Assembly (NCBI RefSeq): GCF_003072505.1
Contig: NZ_NTGB01000001.1
Location: 2,281,955 to 2,345,954 of the forward strand
DNA length: 64,000 bases
Reading direction: 5' to 3'
From: Polynucleobacter rarus
GTDB lineage: Bacteria > Pseudomonadota > Gammaproteobacteria > Burkholderiales > Burkholderiaceae
Part shown: piece after piece, positions 9,081 to 19,850 of the stretch
How positions within the stretch are numbered: the stretch's first letter is position 1
How the letters are laid out: each line of letters begins with the position of its first letter
The notes under the pieces: model-generated
The model's input: only the letters and a program-made list of their open reading frames with translations
Told to the model about the DNA's origin: nothing
Databases searched by the model: none
Translations under genes and position numbers: made by a program

Positions 9081-10202
9081 TTAAAGCAAATTTTCATATA
9101 CAGCACGCGTTTCATTCGCACATCGATCCCACGAGAAATACGTGAGGCGTTCTCGCCCTTTTTCAATCAAGATCTTGCGCTGGGGCTCCGACTGAACGGT
9201 TCGTTCGATTGTTTCGCGAATAGAGTCTAAGTTGGTAGACTCAAAATAAACCCCTGCATCACCAACCACTTCTGGGATTGAACTATTATGACCGCAAATC
9301 ACTGGGCAATCATGTGACATTGCTTCCAAAGGAGGGATTCCAAAACCTTCATATAAGGACGGATATATAAACGCCGTAGCCTTGGAGTAAAGTTGAGATA
9401 GTTGCGTATCACTACCACCTAATTGAATCACTTGATTCGTGTTCAAGCCAAGTTCACTGATTCGCTCTAGTTCTAATGAATTAAATGGCCCACCACCAAA
9501 ACATACCAATTTAAAATTTGCTCGTAAATATGGTGAAGTTGCATGCGCTTCAAGAAGTCGTAAAAAATTCTTGTATCCACCACGAAGACCAACAAAAAGC
9601 AAATAAGAGCCATCGACTTGAAATGAATCCTCATACTCAAAATGGTTGTGATCCTTTAATAATTCAAAGCCAAGATAAATGACGGAAGTCTTTTCAGGTG
9701 GGATACCTAAAATTTCAATTACATCTCGTCGAGTCGATTCTGAAATACAGATTACATGGTCTGCGCGTCTTGTGGCTAGGGCTTTGTATTTACTCGTATT
9801 GTCCGTCTCTGGAAAATCGCCAGGAAATTTCTCATGAATCATATCGTAGATAGTTAATACTCGACGCGCACGACGAGGGCCGATAGGGAAAGGTGAAAAA
9901 TACGTCTCGTGCACGACATCTGGAAACTGACTACGAAGAATAAAATCTCCCACTAATAGACTTAGTAACCTGTGTATTAAACGAGGATAGAGAGACTTAA
10001 AGCCATTTTTTTTTGGACAAGCAAATCCCTTAACCACTCCTGAAGGTATACTTTTTACATATCTATTAACATAAAAGGGCGCTGCAATCGAAATGTCCAT
10101 ATCGGGTTGTTGGGCCAGTCGAGAGGCAAGCTCACAAAAATAACGGGATACGCCACCATAGATTTGAGCACAGAAAATTTGGGGATCGTAAGCTATTTTC
10201 AT
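9081..10202 (-). CDS. Glycosyltransferase family 4 (mannosyltransferase-like)
   Basis: GT-B fold retaining glycosyltransferase of 373 residues. The N-terminal MKIAYDPQIFCAQIYGGVSR with the Gly-Gly-Val-Ser-Arg loop, ICISESTRRDV in the middle and the C-terminal FIYPSLYEGFGIPPLEAMSHD (the EX7E donor motif) are standard for family 4 enzymes such as WbdA/WbpY-like mannosyl or rhamnosyl transferases. Neighbouring GDP-sugar genes make a GDP-linked donor plausible, but that is an inference. It is 9 nt upstream of the Gmd-like gene in the same direction. Confidence 0.88.
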   Translation of the reverse strand: MKIAYDPQIFCAQIYGGVSRYFCELASRLAQQPDMDISIAAPFYVNRYVKSIPSGVVKGFACPKKNGFKSLYPRLIHRLLSLLVGDFILRSQFPDVVHETYFSPFPIGPRRARRVLTIYDMIHEKFPGDFPETDNTSKYKALATRRADHVICISESTRRDVIEILGIPPEKTSVIYLGFELLKDHNHFEYEDSFQVDGSYLLFVGLRGGYKNFLRLLEAHATSPYLRANFKLVCFGGGPFNSLELERISELGLNTNQVIQLGGSDTQLSQLYSKATAFIYPSLYEGFGIPPLEAMSHDCPVICGHNSSIPEVVGDAGVYFESTNLDSIRETIERTVQSEPQRKILIEKGRERLTYFSWDRCANETRAVYENLL

Positions 10203-10223
10203 TTTTTTATAGTGCTAGTAGAG

Positions 10224-11045
10224 TTAAACAATTTTGTTTAACATCAACTCATGATCTGTAAGTGTCTTGGATCCTAAACGCCTTCGAACCCACCAAGGTG
10301 CAATTCTTGAAAACCAACGTCCAGTAACTAAATTTAGCAACTTGGGATTAATAGACTGATTACTGAAAAAATGAATCCCATTTGCACTTGCGAATTGCAG
10401 TCCAACTTTTTCCGAGAGTATTTTCAAGGTTTTTTCCTGAAAAAATCCAATATGCTGACCAGTAGCAAATGCGTAATACCACCAAGATTCTGGTGCAGGT
10501 GGTTTACCTGAATAGAGCTCTGTTGTAAAAATTATTGTTTGAGCCCCCGAAAACGCTAATGTTTCTTGAATAAAGGTAATTGGATCGGTCAAGTGTTCGA
10601 AAACTTCGATCGCTGTAACAGCTTTGCAGGGCCTCTGCTCTGGCTTAAATTCAAATCCTGGAACCAAATGATTCTGACAGTATTTATCAGACCAATAAAA
10701 TTCGATGCCAAAGTCTCGCATCAAACGCGTTAACATCCCGTAACCGCCGGCAGCGTCGAGGTAAATGCCTTTTCCACGCTCACCTAAAATCCAATAAAGT
10801 ACTCCAGCCAATTTGCTTGAAATGGCAAAATTCCTCATGACTAAACCCGTATCTGCATCGGCAATTGCACTGGAGTAAGCTTCATCTAACCAATGGGGGT
10901 TATGTGCACGCAAATATCCACAATGATTACAGACCTCAAACTTTGCGTTGTACTTTCGTAAAACTTGTGCATAAAACGCCTCTGTCATTTTTCCAGAACA
11001 GATAGGGCATTCATGCTCTTCATTCATCATATGTAAATTCGTCAT
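10224..11045 (-). CDS. Class I SAM methyltransferase with N-terminal zinc ribbon
   Basis: A 273-residue methyltransferase. It begins with a CPICSGK...CNHCGY zinc-ribbon pair within the first 45 residues, common in sugar C/O-methyltransferases of surface-glycan loci. The Rossmann part shows YLDAAGGYGMLTRLM (SAM motif I) and AVTAIEVFEHLTDP, the usual post-I and motif IV region. It overlaps the upstream glycosyltransferase stop as ATGA. Target is probably a sugar or sugar nucleotide, an inference from the neighbourhood. Confidence 0.8.
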   Translation of the reverse strand: MTNLHMMNEEHECPICSGKMTEAFYAQVLRKYNAKFEVCNHCGYLRAHNPHWLDEAYSSAIADADTGLVMRNFAISSKLAGVLYWILGERGKGIYLDAAGGYGMLTRLMRDFGIEFYWSDKYCQNHLVPGFEFKPEQRPCKAVTAIEVFEHLTDPITFIQETLAFSGAQTIIFTTELYSGKPPAPESWWYYAFATGQHIGFFQEKTLKILSEKVGLQFASANGIHFFSNQSINPKLLNLVTGRWFSRIAPWWVRRRLGSKTLTDHELMLNKIV

Positions 11046-11959
11046 TTCAATTTACTCAATACTTTATTAAGAATGCGCTTTGTCAAAGGAACCTGAAAGC
11101 ATTTTTCTGCACTATAGGCATCTGCTTGTAAATTATTGAACACTCCAACTGGATGTTGGAGAGGGAACATCATCGGTGAAGAGGGAATGTTTGCCAACTC
11201 ACTAACGCCCGTAGTGTGGGTAGCATTTTGATCAAACCCAATATTTGAAATCAGATTTACGTTCGGTATGACTGTACGTCGTCCCTCTACCCAGTTTGCA
11301 AAAACCCATTGATAATCCCATGTATCAATCTCACCCCGATACACACAATCAAAAATCTTCGCCCAAAAAACTGCCTCTTGTTTATTGCCAACTAAATCTT
11401 CTAAAAATTTTTCATCACGAATCTGTGGCCACTTCGTCATAGCAACATCGTAACTACCTTGCCAACGGTCTCGCCATGAGGCCCAACCCCAAATATGTAC
11501 GTACTTAGAAAAGTAATAACTATCGTCATTGCGACGTTGGCCAAATTGAAAATTATCGCCAGTAATCATCCCAATGCGCTGATCATGCCGATAACGTTCC
11601 AGAAGTTCCTGGCAAAAAGGAAAGAAACTAGGATCTGGTAAGCAGTCATCCTCTAAAATAATAGCTTCTTCAACCTGCTCAAAGACCCAATCAATCCCGG
11701 ATGATACTCGGCGTTTACATCCAAGGTTTTTATCCGAATAGTTTGTTATTACTTCGCATTCCCAATTCACGCCATCAATAATTGATCTTGTTAGGGCACA
11801 CTTTTCTGCTTCACCTTTTCGATTATGCCTGGGACCATCTGCAACCACCAATAATTTTGATGGGCGAACTTTGGCAATCAGATCAAAAACTCGTTGAGTT
11901 GAGTCTGGTCTATTGAAGATGATGAATGCAACAGGAGTTTTAAAAAGTGTATTAAGCAT
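11042..11959 (-). CDS. GT-A fold glycosyltransferase (often annotated HlpA-like)
   Basis: Soluble 305-residue GT-A nucleotide-diphospho-sugar transferase. The [19 protein letters not shown] start, LLVVADGPR and [17 protein letters not shown] segments mark a subgroup often labelled hemolytic protein HlpA-like in databases; the EDDC acidic run is the likely metal-binding DxD equivalent. [10 protein letters not shown] is another subgroup hallmark. The older HlpA name does not imply haemolysis. It overlaps the upstream UDP-glucuronate decarboxylase gene by 8 nt and the downstream methyltransferase gene by 4 nt. Confidence 0.75.
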   Translation of the reverse strand: MLNTLFKTPVAFIIFNRPDSTQRVFDLIAKVRPSKLLVVADGPRHNRKGEAEKCALTRSIIDGVNWECEVITNYSDKNLGCKRRVSSGIDWVFEQVEEAIILEDDCLPDPSFFPFCQELLERYRHDQRIGMITGDNFQFGQRRNDDSYYFSKYVHIWGWASWRDRWQGSYDVAMTKWPQIRDEKFLEDLVGNKQEAVFWAKIFDCVYRGEIDTWDYQWVFANWVEGRRTVIPNVNLISNIGFDQNATHTTGVSELANIPSSPMMFPLQHPVGVFNNLQADAYSAEKCFQVPLTKRILNKVLSKLK

Positions 11960-12908
11960 TAAGAATCTTTCGAAAATAATTCACTGTTTCCCTAAGTCCG
12001 TCATCAAGAGTAACTTTCGGTTCCCATGCCAATTTTTCTTTCGCTAAGCGAATATCTGGTTGTCGTTGCTTTGGATCATCTGATGGTAAAGGATGAAAAA
12101 CTAGTTTAGACTTACCACCCACTAAATTGATCACTTTCTCTGCTAGGACTAACATTGTCATTTCAATTGGATTACCCATATTTAAGGGGCCAGTAAATCC
12201 ACTCTCAGTCTCCATAAAACGAATAAAGCCTTCAATCAAATCATCTACATAGCAAAAAGATCGTGTTTGCTGTCCATCACCATAGATAGTAATGTCCTCA
12301 CCTTTAAGGGCTTGCACAATAAAATTACTAACGACACGCCCATCATTGGGATGCATACGTGGTCCATAAGTATTAAATATTCTGGCTACCTTTATGTCTA
12401 GATTATGCTGCCGATAGTAATCAAAAAAGAGGGTTTCTGCACAACGTTTGCCTTCATCATAGCAAGAGCGAATGCCAATTGGGTTCACTTTACCCCAGTA
12501 ACTCTCTGGTTGAGGATGAACTTCTGGATCGCCATACACTTCACTTGTAGATGCTTGAAAAATTCTAGCCTTCGTTCGCTTAGCCAAACCCAACATATTA
12601 ATTGCACCGTGCACACTCGTTTTAGTCGTTTGTACCGGATCGTATTGATAATGAATTGGAGAAGCGGGACAGGCTAAATTATAAATTTGATCTACCTCAA
12701 CATAAAGAGGGAAAGTGACATCATGACGCATCAACTCAAAGTGGGGATTATTGATTAAATGAGCAACATTACCTTTACTCCCAGTAAAGAAATTGTCTAA
12801 ACAAATAACATCATGGCCTTCGGATAAAAGCCGTTCACAAAGATGTGATCCTAGAAACCCTGCCCCTCCGGTCACTAAAGTTCGGGTTTTTTGTGGATTT
12901 ATGATCAT
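11952..12908 (-). CDS. UDP-glucuronic acid decarboxylase (UDP-xylose synthase)
   Basis: Extended SDR enzyme that oxidises, decarboxylates and reduces UDP-glucuronate to UDP-xylose. Signature pieces are [31 protein letters not shown], the [16 protein letters not shown] block and [13 protein letters not shown] (catalytic Tyr-x-x-x-Lys), and [18 protein letters not shown], all characteristic of bacterial UXS. Length 318 is normal. The O-unit is therefore predicted to contain xylose or a 4-keto-pentose derivative. A UDP-glucose 6-dehydrogenase is not visible in this window, so UDP-glucuronate must come from elsewhere. Its start overlaps the upstream FkbM stop by 1 nt. Confidence 0.92.
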   Translation of the reverse strand: MIINPQKTRTLVTGGAGFLGSHLCERLLSEGHDVICLDNFFTGSKGNVAHLINNPHFELMRHDVTFPLYVEVDQIYNLACPASPIHYQYDPVQTTKTSVHGAINMLGLAKRTKARIFQASTSEVYGDPEVHPQPESYWGKVNPIGIRSCYDEGKRCAETLFFDYYRQHNLDIKVARIFNTYGPRMHPNDGRVVSNFIVQALKGEDITIYGDGQQTRSFCYVDDLIEGFIRFMETESGFTGPLNMGNPIEMTMLVLAEKVINLVGGKSKLVFHPLPSDDPKQRQPDIRLAKEKLAWEPKVTLDDGLRETVNYFRKILNA

Positions 12909-13621
12909 TATTTTTCAACCTTTCGAAACAGAACAGTATGAACGCACTTGCCGTATACTATATAGCCAATCTCTGACATGAAACGCCCAATGTCAGATTG
13001 CTCAATTTCATGCATACTGCTATCAAGAATTTCTACAAGAACAATAGTTGGGCGGTATTTAGACCAGTCATTGGATTTAATCACTGACAAATCATAGCCC
13101 TCAACATCAATGCTTAAAAAATCAATATTATTAGGAACATTATATCGATCTAAAATTTCACTCAATGGAGCTACTTTCACTTGAATTACTTCTTTAATAT
13201 AGTAATTACTCTCTACGAGATCACGTTGCTCTGAAACCTCTTTTGAAAAACTATTAAGCGCTGTTTCATTGAAAACGTAATAATTTAGTATGCCTGTTTC
13301 TTCTGCGACGCCCATCTCTAGGTTTATATCTTTGGGTCGCCATTTGTTAAATAATTTCATACTACCAGGCATTGCATCAATATTTACACCCTTCCAACCA
13401 TGGCGATAGAAAAAATAAGTGTTTGAAAATCGCTTTGGATGGTGTGCGCCAATATCAACGTAAAAACCGTTTTTCTTACCGTAGAAAATACGATTAAGAA
13501 TCATATCTTCTCCTTCTTGTGACCAACAACGAACAAGCCATGGATCCCAACTCAAAAAATCGAATAGCCTTTTTAATGCGTACTTTACTTGAATAGGTAT
13601 TAATTTTTTAATCACAAACAC
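12908..13621 (-). CDS. FkbM family methyltransferase
   Basis: Second FkbM-type SAM methyltransferase of the cluster, about 237 residues. [13 protein letters not shown] and [17 protein letters not shown] form the SAM-binding motif, and [21 protein letters not shown] is the C-terminal family signature. Two GTG starts are possible, 13621 and 13615; the latter overlaps the wzx stop as GTGA and would be coupled to it. This subgroup, with DIGAHHP, is common in O-antigen loci and is not close to the FkbM protein at 7.4-8.1 kb. Substrate unknown. Confidence 0.88.
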   Translation of the reverse strand: MFVIKKLIPIQVKYALKRLFDFLSWDPWLVRCWSQEGEDMILNRIFYGKKNGFYVDIGAHHPKRFSNTYFFYRHGWKGVNIDAMPGSMKLFNKWRPKDINLEMGVAEETGILNYYVFNETALNSFSKEVSEQRDLVESNYYIKEVIQVKVAPLSEILDRYNVPNNIDFLSIDVEGYDLSVIKSNDWSKYRPTIVLVEILDSSMHEIEQSDIGRFMSEIGYIVYGKCVHTVLFRKVEK

Positions 13622-15024
13622 CTCTTAAGAGCAGAAACTAGGTTCATTGAACTCAACTTCATAAAAAATATACCCCTAGTTTCCTTTTGAATCGCATCAT
13701 AAAAAAAGACTGCTATTGCATAAGAAATAACTGTTGCGATTGCAGCACCAACCACACCGTAAATTGGAATTAATAATAAGTTTAACCCCACATTAACAAT
13801 GGCCCCTATTAAAGTACGTTGCATAATCAGTGTCTGACGGTTCATCATCAAATACCATTGATTACTTGCAACTCCTAGAAAAACAAAGATTGAAGCCCAT
13901 ATATGAATTGCTAAAACCATTCCTGCCTCAGAATAGGCGCTACCAAAAAGAAGTGTTATCAAAGGTGTCGCTAAAAAGGTCATTGGTAAGGCAATGGCAA
14001 TGGATATCCATACCATCAAGTCATACAAGCGTTGCATATGTTTTTTGTATAAAGTTTCACTTTTCATTTTCACATTCAGAATGGATGGAAAAACCGACGC
14101 AACCAAAGTTGTTGGAAGGAAATATAAGACCTCACTAATGCGCGTTGCTGCAGTATAAATCCCAACCGCTTGGTCTCCAATCATTTGTCCAATCATGATT
14201 TGATCTATTTTCATATAAATCATAATCGCCATGCTAGAGAGCATGAGTGGCCAACTATCTTTGAGTAATTCGTAGGATTTCTTCCTCGTCACTTTAAGTT
14301 CAATTAGCTTCAGACCACGCCAAGATAAAGCTGCTAACATCAACAAAGCAACCATCATAGCTTCAGCGAGTATTGCCCAAGCAAAAGCCGAGAGCGGTGC
14401 ATTTTTGAAAATCAAAGCCCCTTTAATGACTGAAAAAAGTAAAAAACTAATGTTTTGTACCCATACGATGTACTTCGACATCACTTGAGCTTCAAACCAA
14501 TATATCGCTATTTCACTAAATTTAAACAGCATCATCGCCCCAATAATGGCCACAATCATCTTAGAAATCAGATCGTCTGGTCTCAATATGAAGATACCAA
14601 TCAAAATCATTATGTAGGTGACCGCACCAGCAAATAATTGCAAGCAAGCTGCTGATCCTAAGATTTCTTCTTTACCTGAAGAGTTTTGCAATATATTTCT
14701 AACTACAATTCCTTGAAGGCCTAAGGTTGCAACTGCACCAAATAAACCAACAAAAGCAGTTGCAAAACTCAACAATCCAAACTGTTCTGGTCCCAAGTAT
14801 CTTGCAATCCAGACACCGACAAGTACTCCAACCCCCATTCGAAGTATCTTGTCAAAAAACAACCATCCTATATTGTTGATTATCTTGAGTAAATTATGTC
14901 TATGCTCAATACGCTGATAAATAAAATTGGGTATCAAGCGCATACTGTCAGAAATTGAAATTTTAGGTTGATGAATGAGGCCATTGATCTTGGTATCAAT
15001 ATCTGCCAAAGGGTAGACTTGCAT
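13612..15024 (-). CDS. wzx: Wzx-type O-antigen flippase
   Basis: Polytopic MOP-superfamily exporter of 470 residues, expected to flip undecaprenyl-PP-linked O-units across the inner membrane. About 12 hydrophobic helices are visible, with the early GVWIARYLGPEQFGLLSFATAF segment that is diagnostic of polysaccharide_synt/Wzx proteins. ATG at 15024 gives a leader of about 40 polar residues before the first helix; a second ATG at MRLIPNFIYQ would shorten it, but neither has a good Shine-Dalgarno. It is the first gene downstream of a 481-nt gap. Confidence 0.9.
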   Translation of the reverse strand: MQVYPLADIDTKINGLIHQPKISISDSMRLIPNFIYQRIEHRHNLLKIINNIGWLFFDKILRMGVGVLVGVWIARYLGPEQFGLLSFATAFVGLFGAVATLGLQGIVVRNILQNSSGKEEILGSAACLQLFAGAVTYIMILIGIFILRPDDLISKMIVAIIGAMMLFKFSEIAIYWFEAQVMSKYIVWVQNISFLLFSVIKGALIFKNAPLSAFAWAILAEAMMVALLMLAALSWRGLKLIELKVTRKKSYELLKDSWPLMLSSMAIMIYMKIDQIMIGQMIGDQAVGIYTAATRISEVLYFLPTTLVASVFPSILNVKMKSETLYKKHMQRLYDLMVWISIAIALPMTFLATPLITLLFGSAYSEAGMVLAIHIWASIFVFLGVASNQWYLMMNRQTLIMQRTLIGAIVNVGLNLLLIPIYGVVGAAIATVISYAIAVFFYDAIQKETRGIFFMKLSSMNLVSALKRCL

Positions 15025-15505
15025 TTAACTTTACATTTATCTTTGAATTTACCTACCACGACACCAATTAAGTGATTGAGCTTTTGAGCTGGCAAGTTAG
15101 GTGCAAAATCTGAGACCTCCATTAGTTTAGTCATAGCAGGCTTCGCGACAATGCGGTAAATGTATGCCACAAGAGATATTAACTGTAGTCTTAAATCGTT
15201 TATCAAAATTACTTTTTTCTTTGGATGGTAAATTTGCCACAACGTGTTCATAGTTACTAGACTTCATAGTGAAGAATAACTTTGGGTTTACTAGCATTGA
15301 AAACGGATTTAATTATTGATGTTTGAAACTTTAGTGCTAACAAAAACTGATAGTAACAATTAAAGTAATTATTTTGATTATAAATCTATCATTTCATAAC
15401 TGCATTATTAAAAGGGAAGCTAATTTACATATTTAAGACTCTTTGAAGGACAAAAATAATTTATCACATCAAAGCAGAGTTATTTTTGGCAATAAAGAAT
15501 GGCTT
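15025..15505. other. 481-nt intergenic stretch before wzx
   Basis: AT-rich gap between the fcl and wzx genes, both on the minus strand. A minus-strand open frame from 15251 runs into the wzx start region and could encode about 105 residues, but its translation matches nothing I recognise, it overlaps wzx by 91 nt and it lacks a convincing ribosome site. I read the stretch as an untranslated leader or decayed sequence that may hold a promoter for the wzx-to-rfb part of the cluster. Confidence 0.4.
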
Positions 15506-16477
15506 TTATTTACTCTTGAATAAAAAGTCTTCGTAAGCAATTTTTAAACCCTCTTTTAAAGAGACCTTGGCATTCCACCCCATGTTTTGCAGTCGACTAC
15601 TATCCATGAGCTTACGGGGAGTTCCATCTGGCTTGGAAGTATCAAAAGTGATCTGACCTTGGTATCCAACTGTTTGCCCTACTTCAAGCGCTAATTCCTT
15701 GATGGTGACGTCAGAGCCAAATCCGACATTAATGTGGGACTGCATTGGCGTCGTATTTTGTTCATAGGTATCTTTATCCAGATCCATCACAAAGACACTA
15801 GCCGAGGCCATATCTTCGACATACAAGAACTCTCGCATTGGGGTTCCAGTCCCCCAAATAGCGACCTCTGGTAGATTGGCAACTTTGGCTTCATGAAAGC
15901 GCCGAATTAATGCGGGAATCACATGACTATTTTCTGGATGGTAATTATCTCCTGGACCATACAGATTGGTAGGCATCACGGACCGGTAATCAATGCCGTG
16001 TGACTTGCCATACTGTCTGTTATAACTCTCGCATAATTTGATGCCAGCAATCTTAGCGATGGCATACGGCTCATTCGTGGACTCGAGCTTACCGGTGAGT
16101 AAATCACTCTCCGACATCGGTTGGGGAGCTAAGCGCGGATAGATACAACTGGACCCCAGGAAGAGGAGTTTTTGTACGCCATTTAAGAAGGCTTGATGAA
16201 TAATATTCGCTTCCATCATCAAGTTTTCATAGATAAACTCCGCTGGATAGGTATTGTTCGCATGAATCCCTCCCACCTTTGCTGCTGCCAAATAGACCTG
16301 AGTAGGTTTTTCTTCCTGAAAAAAGGTAGCAACAGCGGCTTGATTCGTCAGATCTAATTCTTGGTGGGTTCTTGTCAGAAAATTCGTATAACCTTGTTGT
16401 TGAAGGTTTCTAATGATGGCAGAGCCAACCATTCCTCGGTGCCCTGCAACATAAATTTTTTCTGATAAGTTTTTCAT
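15506..16477 (-). CDS. fcl: GDP-L-fucose synthase
   Basis: Epimerises and reduces GDP-4-keto-6-deoxy-D-mannose to GDP-L-fucose using [18 protein letters not shown] (nucleotide motif), [27 protein letters not shown] and [15 protein letters not shown] (catalytic Ser, Tyr, Lys) are the full GMER/WcaG signature, and 323 residues is the expected length. It follows gmd with a 53-nt gap on the same strand, so the two form the GDP-fucose module and predict L-fucose or a derivative in the O-unit. Confidence 0.97.
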   Translation of the reverse strand: MKNLSEKIYVAGHRGMVGSAIIRNLQQQGYTNFLTRTHQELDLTNQAAVATFFQEEKPTQVYLAAAKVGGIHANNTYPAEFIYENLMMEANIIHQAFLNGVQKLLFLGSSCIYPRLAPQPMSESDLLTGKLESTNEPYAIAKIAGIKLCESYNRQYGKSHGIDYRSVMPTNLYGPGDNYHPENSHVIPALIRRFHEAKVANLPEVAIWGTGTPMREFLYVEDMASASVFVMDLDKDTYEQNTTPMQSHINVGFGSDVTIKELALEVGQTVGYQGQITFDTSKPDGTPRKLMDSSRLQNMGWNAKVSLKEGLKIAYEDFLFKSK

Positions 16478-16530
16478 AAGCTTCGACTATTTGATGAACC
16501 AATGTAACTACACTTTTGGAATGAGTATTT

Positions 16531-17652
16531 TTAGTGTTCTAGACCAACGGAGACCTTGTAACCGTGCTCCTTTAATAAAGCACTTTGACGGGCTTGATCC
16601 AAATCATGGGCGACCATTTCTTCAACCATTTGGTCTAAAGTAATTTCTGGCGTCCAACCTAATTTTGCTTTGGCTTTTGCTGGATCACCAAGCAAAGTCT
16701 CTACTTCGGTTGGGCGATAGTATCTTGGATCAATCCGCACGATGACATCGCCCACCTTTAAGGCAGGGGCTTTATCCCCTTCAATACGAGTGACCTTTGC
16801 ATATTCAGACTCAGCCTGACCGATGAACTCTAAGGTAAGACCTAATTGAGCGGCACTTTTTTGAATAAATTCACGCACGCTGTACTGAACACCGGTAGCA
16901 ATCACAAAATCTTCAGGCTGCTCTTGCTGTAACATCATCCACTGCATTCTGACGTAATCTTTCGCATGACCCCAATCTCTAAGCGCATCAATGTTACCCA
17001 TGTAGAGACACTGATCTAAACCTTGGGCAATATTGGATAAACCTCTAGTAATTTTTCTAGTCACGAAGGTTTCTCCGCGACGCTCAGACTCATGGTTAAA
17101 CAAAATACCATTACAGGCATAGATACCGTAAGCTTCACGATAGTTCACTGTAATCCAATAAGCATACATTTTTGCCACTGCATAAGGACTTCTTGGATAA
17201 AAAGGCGTTGTTTCTTTTTGTGGAATTTCTTGTACTAAACCATATAGCTCGGAAGTGGAAGCTTGATAAAAGCGAGTTTTTTTCTCGAGTCCTAAAATCC
17301 GAATCGCTTCTAAAATACGCAGGGTTCCGAGTGCATCAACATCAGCTGTATACTCAGGAGACTCGAAGGAGACAGCAACGTGACTTTGTGCGCCAAGGTT
17401 GTAAATTTCATCGGGTTGAGTTTGTTGCACAATGCGAATCAGATTACTGGAATCAGACAAATCGCCATAATGTAGTACAAAGTTACGATTATCAATATGC
17501 GGATCTTGGTAAATATGATCAATTCGATCAGTATTTAAGGATGAAGCGCGGCGCTTGAGACCATGCACAATGTACCCTTTTTCCAACAGGAATTCGGCTA
17601 GATAAGAGCCATCCTGCCCAGTTACACCAGTTATTAGAGCGATTTTATGCAT
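16531..17652 (-). CDS. gmd: GDP-mannose 4,6-dehydratase
   Basis: Converts GDP-mannose to GDP-4-keto-6-deoxymannose with bound NADP. Motifs are [56 protein letters not shown] and [29 protein letters not shown] is the family hallmark. The 373-residue length is normal. The C-terminal third carries [19 protein letters not shown]. Supplies Fcl directly downstream and perhaps the Gmd-like paralogue at 8-9 kb. Confidence 0.98.
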   Translation of the reverse strand: MHKIALITGVTGQDGSYLAEFLLEKGYIVHGLKRRASSLNTDRIDHIYQDPHIDNRNFVLHYGDLSDSSNLIRIVQQTQPDEIYNLGAQSHVAVSFESPEYTADVDALGTLRILEAIRILGLEKKTRFYQASTSELYGLVQEIPQKETTPFYPRSPYAVAKMYAYWITVNYREAYGIYACNGILFNHESERRGETFVTRKITRGLSNIAQGLDQCLYMGNIDALRDWGHAKDYVRMQWMMLQQEQPEDFVIATGVQYSVREFIQKSAAQLGLTLEFIGQAESEYAKVTRIEGDKAPALKVGDVIVRIDPRYYRPTEVETLLGDPAKAKAKLGWTPEITLDQMVEEMVAHDLDQARQSALLKEHGYKVSVGLEH

Positions 17653-17739
17653 ATTAATTTATTAAATTATTATTTAAAGTTAAATAGATTTTACTTTACC
17701 TATACTCCAGAGTAATCGAGTTTAGGCAACTTCCGTACT

Positions 17740-19662
17740 TTAAACAGCGTCTTGCGCATACACCCAATCGACAATTTCATCCATTGGTGAGTACTCTGGC
17801 ACTAATTCAGCGATGAAAGCTCGCAGTTCTTGCATATCGTTCGTATGGTTTAGATTATGTTCTAGTCGACTTAACTTTAAGGTTAAATCCTCTAAAGCGA
17901 TAAACTGTTCGCTTGCTTTAATAATTCTTGGGTGGCTAGTTTTTTCTGGGTTATCGCCAATTAAGAGCTCTTCATATAATTTTTCACCGGGCCGCAATCC
18001 CATTATTTCAATTTCAATATCACCATTGGGTTGGTCCTCAGTTTTGATGGTGAGTCCAGATAGCTCTACCATCCGCTTAGCTAGATCCATGATTTTGACG
18101 GAGTCGCCCATATCTAATACAAAGACTTCACCTCCATTAGCAAGTGCACCCGCCTGAATGACTAACTGAACCGCCTCTGGAATGGTCATAAAGTAACGCG
18201 TCATTTCAGGGTGCGTAACGGATATCGGGCCACCGACGCGAATCTGCTCTCGAAATTTTGGCACGACCGAGCCTGAGGATCCAAGAACATTCCCAAAACG
18301 TACCATCGTAAAAATTGTCTTTGACTGATGCTGTGCATAAGCCTGCAGAATCATTTCAGCAAGTCGCTTACTTGCCCCCATCATATTCGTAGGTCTAACG
18401 GCTTTATCAGTACTAATTAAGATAAAGTCCCGCACTCCTGTTGCAATCGCTACAGTGGCGATTGTGAGCGTACCAAAAACATTGTTACGAATTCCCTCAG
18501 CGGGATTATGTTCCACTAAAGGAACGTGTTTATAAGCAGCCGCGTGATAAACAGTCTCTGGTTGCCATTTATTTAAAATTTCAGATATTCTTTTTTTATC
18601 TTGGACTGAAGCAATTAAAGGAATAACCGAGGTCTGTTGAGTATTCCATTTCAGTTCAATTTCTTGATGAATGGTATACAGCGCGGCTTCACTATGATCA
18701 ATTAAAAGGAGTGTTTTGGGTTCAAGCAACATGATTTGTCGGCACAACTCACTACCTATCGACCCCCCAGCACCAGTGACTACGACGACTTTACCCGTAA
18801 TTTTTGCAGCCATTAACTCAGTCTTTGGGGCAATAGGCTCTCTTCCCAATAAATCTTCGATTTCTAATTCGCGTAAATCGGTAATGCTAACCTTCCCTTG
18901 AATCAACTCTCCCATACTTGGCAGTGTTCTAACCGCCACATGCGCTTCGCTAATGAGCGAGAGTACTTCATTTCTTCTTTCACGACTGAGGTTGGGGGTT
19001 GCTAGCAACACATAACTAAGCTCTTCAGAGTCGGCTATTTTTTTCAACCACTCAGGTTTATAAATGGGTAAACCATTAATATTGCTACCATGTAACTTTT
19101 GATCATCTTCTAAAAAGCCAATGACTTGCATATCCGGACTATTGACTAAGGCATCGGCTAACTCACGTCCGGTATTACCAGTGCCAAATATCAAGGCTTT
19201 CGGACGATTCATTTTTTTTAATATCTGATCGTAATCCTCACCCAACCAATACCGAACCAGCAAGCGAGATGCGCTAATACAGACCAAAAGTAAGACAGGT
19301 TGAATAATACCAATGGTTCTCGGCACTCCAGGAAAGCCCGCCACAAGGATAATAAAAGAAAAAATCAAACCATATAAGACGGCTGATCGCGCAATGGAAA
19401 TAATGGCATTTAATCCACTGTACCTAAAAATCGCTCGGTAGAATCCGGTTTTAATAAAAATCGGGATTGCAATCCCAATAGATAAGAAGACAGCTAGCAG
19501 TCGATAAGGGGTGATGTCAATGAACTCACTATATCGAAGCACCATCGATAACCAAACTGTCCATGCGCACAAGCAAACATCGACTAAAACTGCAATAAGT
19601 CGCTTGGTTACTCTGGGCAATCCTAATAAAGGGACAGCATATTGGCCGAAGGTTTTTTTCAT
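17740..19662 (-). CDS. Membrane UDP-GlcNAc 4,6-dehydratase (WbpM/PglF/CapD type)
   Basis: A 640-residue inner-membrane dehydratase giving UDP-4-keto-6-deoxy-HexNAc, the precursor of QuiNAc, FucNAc or bacillosamine. Four N-terminal hydrophobic helices (about residues 15-125) precede a CoA-binding-like domain (ALIFGTGNTGREL) and a C-terminal SDR domain starting at VVVTGAGGSIGSELCRQI. The catalytic segment reads STDKAVRPTNMMGASKRLAE: Met replaces the usual Tyr, the SMK triad known for this family. First or second gene of the initiation set, with the phosphoglycosyl transferase and reductase genes just upstream. Confidence 0.94.
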   Translation of the reverse strand: MKKTFGQYAVPLLGLPRVTKRLIAVLVDVCLCAWTVWLSMVLRYSEFIDITPYRLLAVFLSIGIAIPIFIKTGFYRAIFRYSGLNAIISIARSAVLYGLIFSFIILVAGFPGVPRTIGIIQPVLLLVCISASRLLVRYWLGEDYDQILKKMNRPKALIFGTGNTGRELADALVNSPDMQVIGFLEDDQKLHGSNINGLPIYKPEWLKKIADSEELSYVLLATPNLSRERRNEVLSLISEAHVAVRTLPSMGELIQGKVSITDLRELEIEDLLGREPIAPKTELMAAKITGKVVVVTGAGGSIGSELCRQIMLLEPKTLLLIDHSEAALYTIHQEIELKWNTQQTSVIPLIASVQDKKRISEILNKWQPETVYHAAAYKHVPLVEHNPAEGIRNNVFGTLTIATVAIATGVRDFILISTDKAVRPTNMMGASKRLAEMILQAYAQHQSKTIFTMVRFGNVLGSSGSVVPKFREQIRVGGPISVTHPEMTRYFMTIPEAVQLVIQAGALANGGEVFVLDMGDSVKIMDLAKRMVELSGLTIKTEDQPNGDIEIEIMGLRPGEKLYEELLIGDNPEKTSHPRIIKASEQFIALEDLTLKLSRLEHNLNHTNDMQELRAFIAELVPEYSPMDEIVDWVYAQDAV

Positions 19663-19850
19663 GGAGTAATTGAGTTAATCATTAACTATTTTTTCTTTCA
19701 AGCGAGTTTTCAAATTATATTGTTCTTAGTAAGGTAAATGTTTTCTTAAATTTGCGTTGTTCAAGCCTAATCAGGATAAATCTTCCTTTTGATTGAAATC
19801 TGATGAAAAAAATAGTCGAATTAAAACTACTGATCCTCATTAGCGATTTG

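Noticed and set aside
14934-15251. 105-residue open frame on the minus strand before wzx
   Set aside because: Overlaps the start of wzx by 91 nt, no recognisable family and no good ribosome site; treated as leader or decayed sequence.
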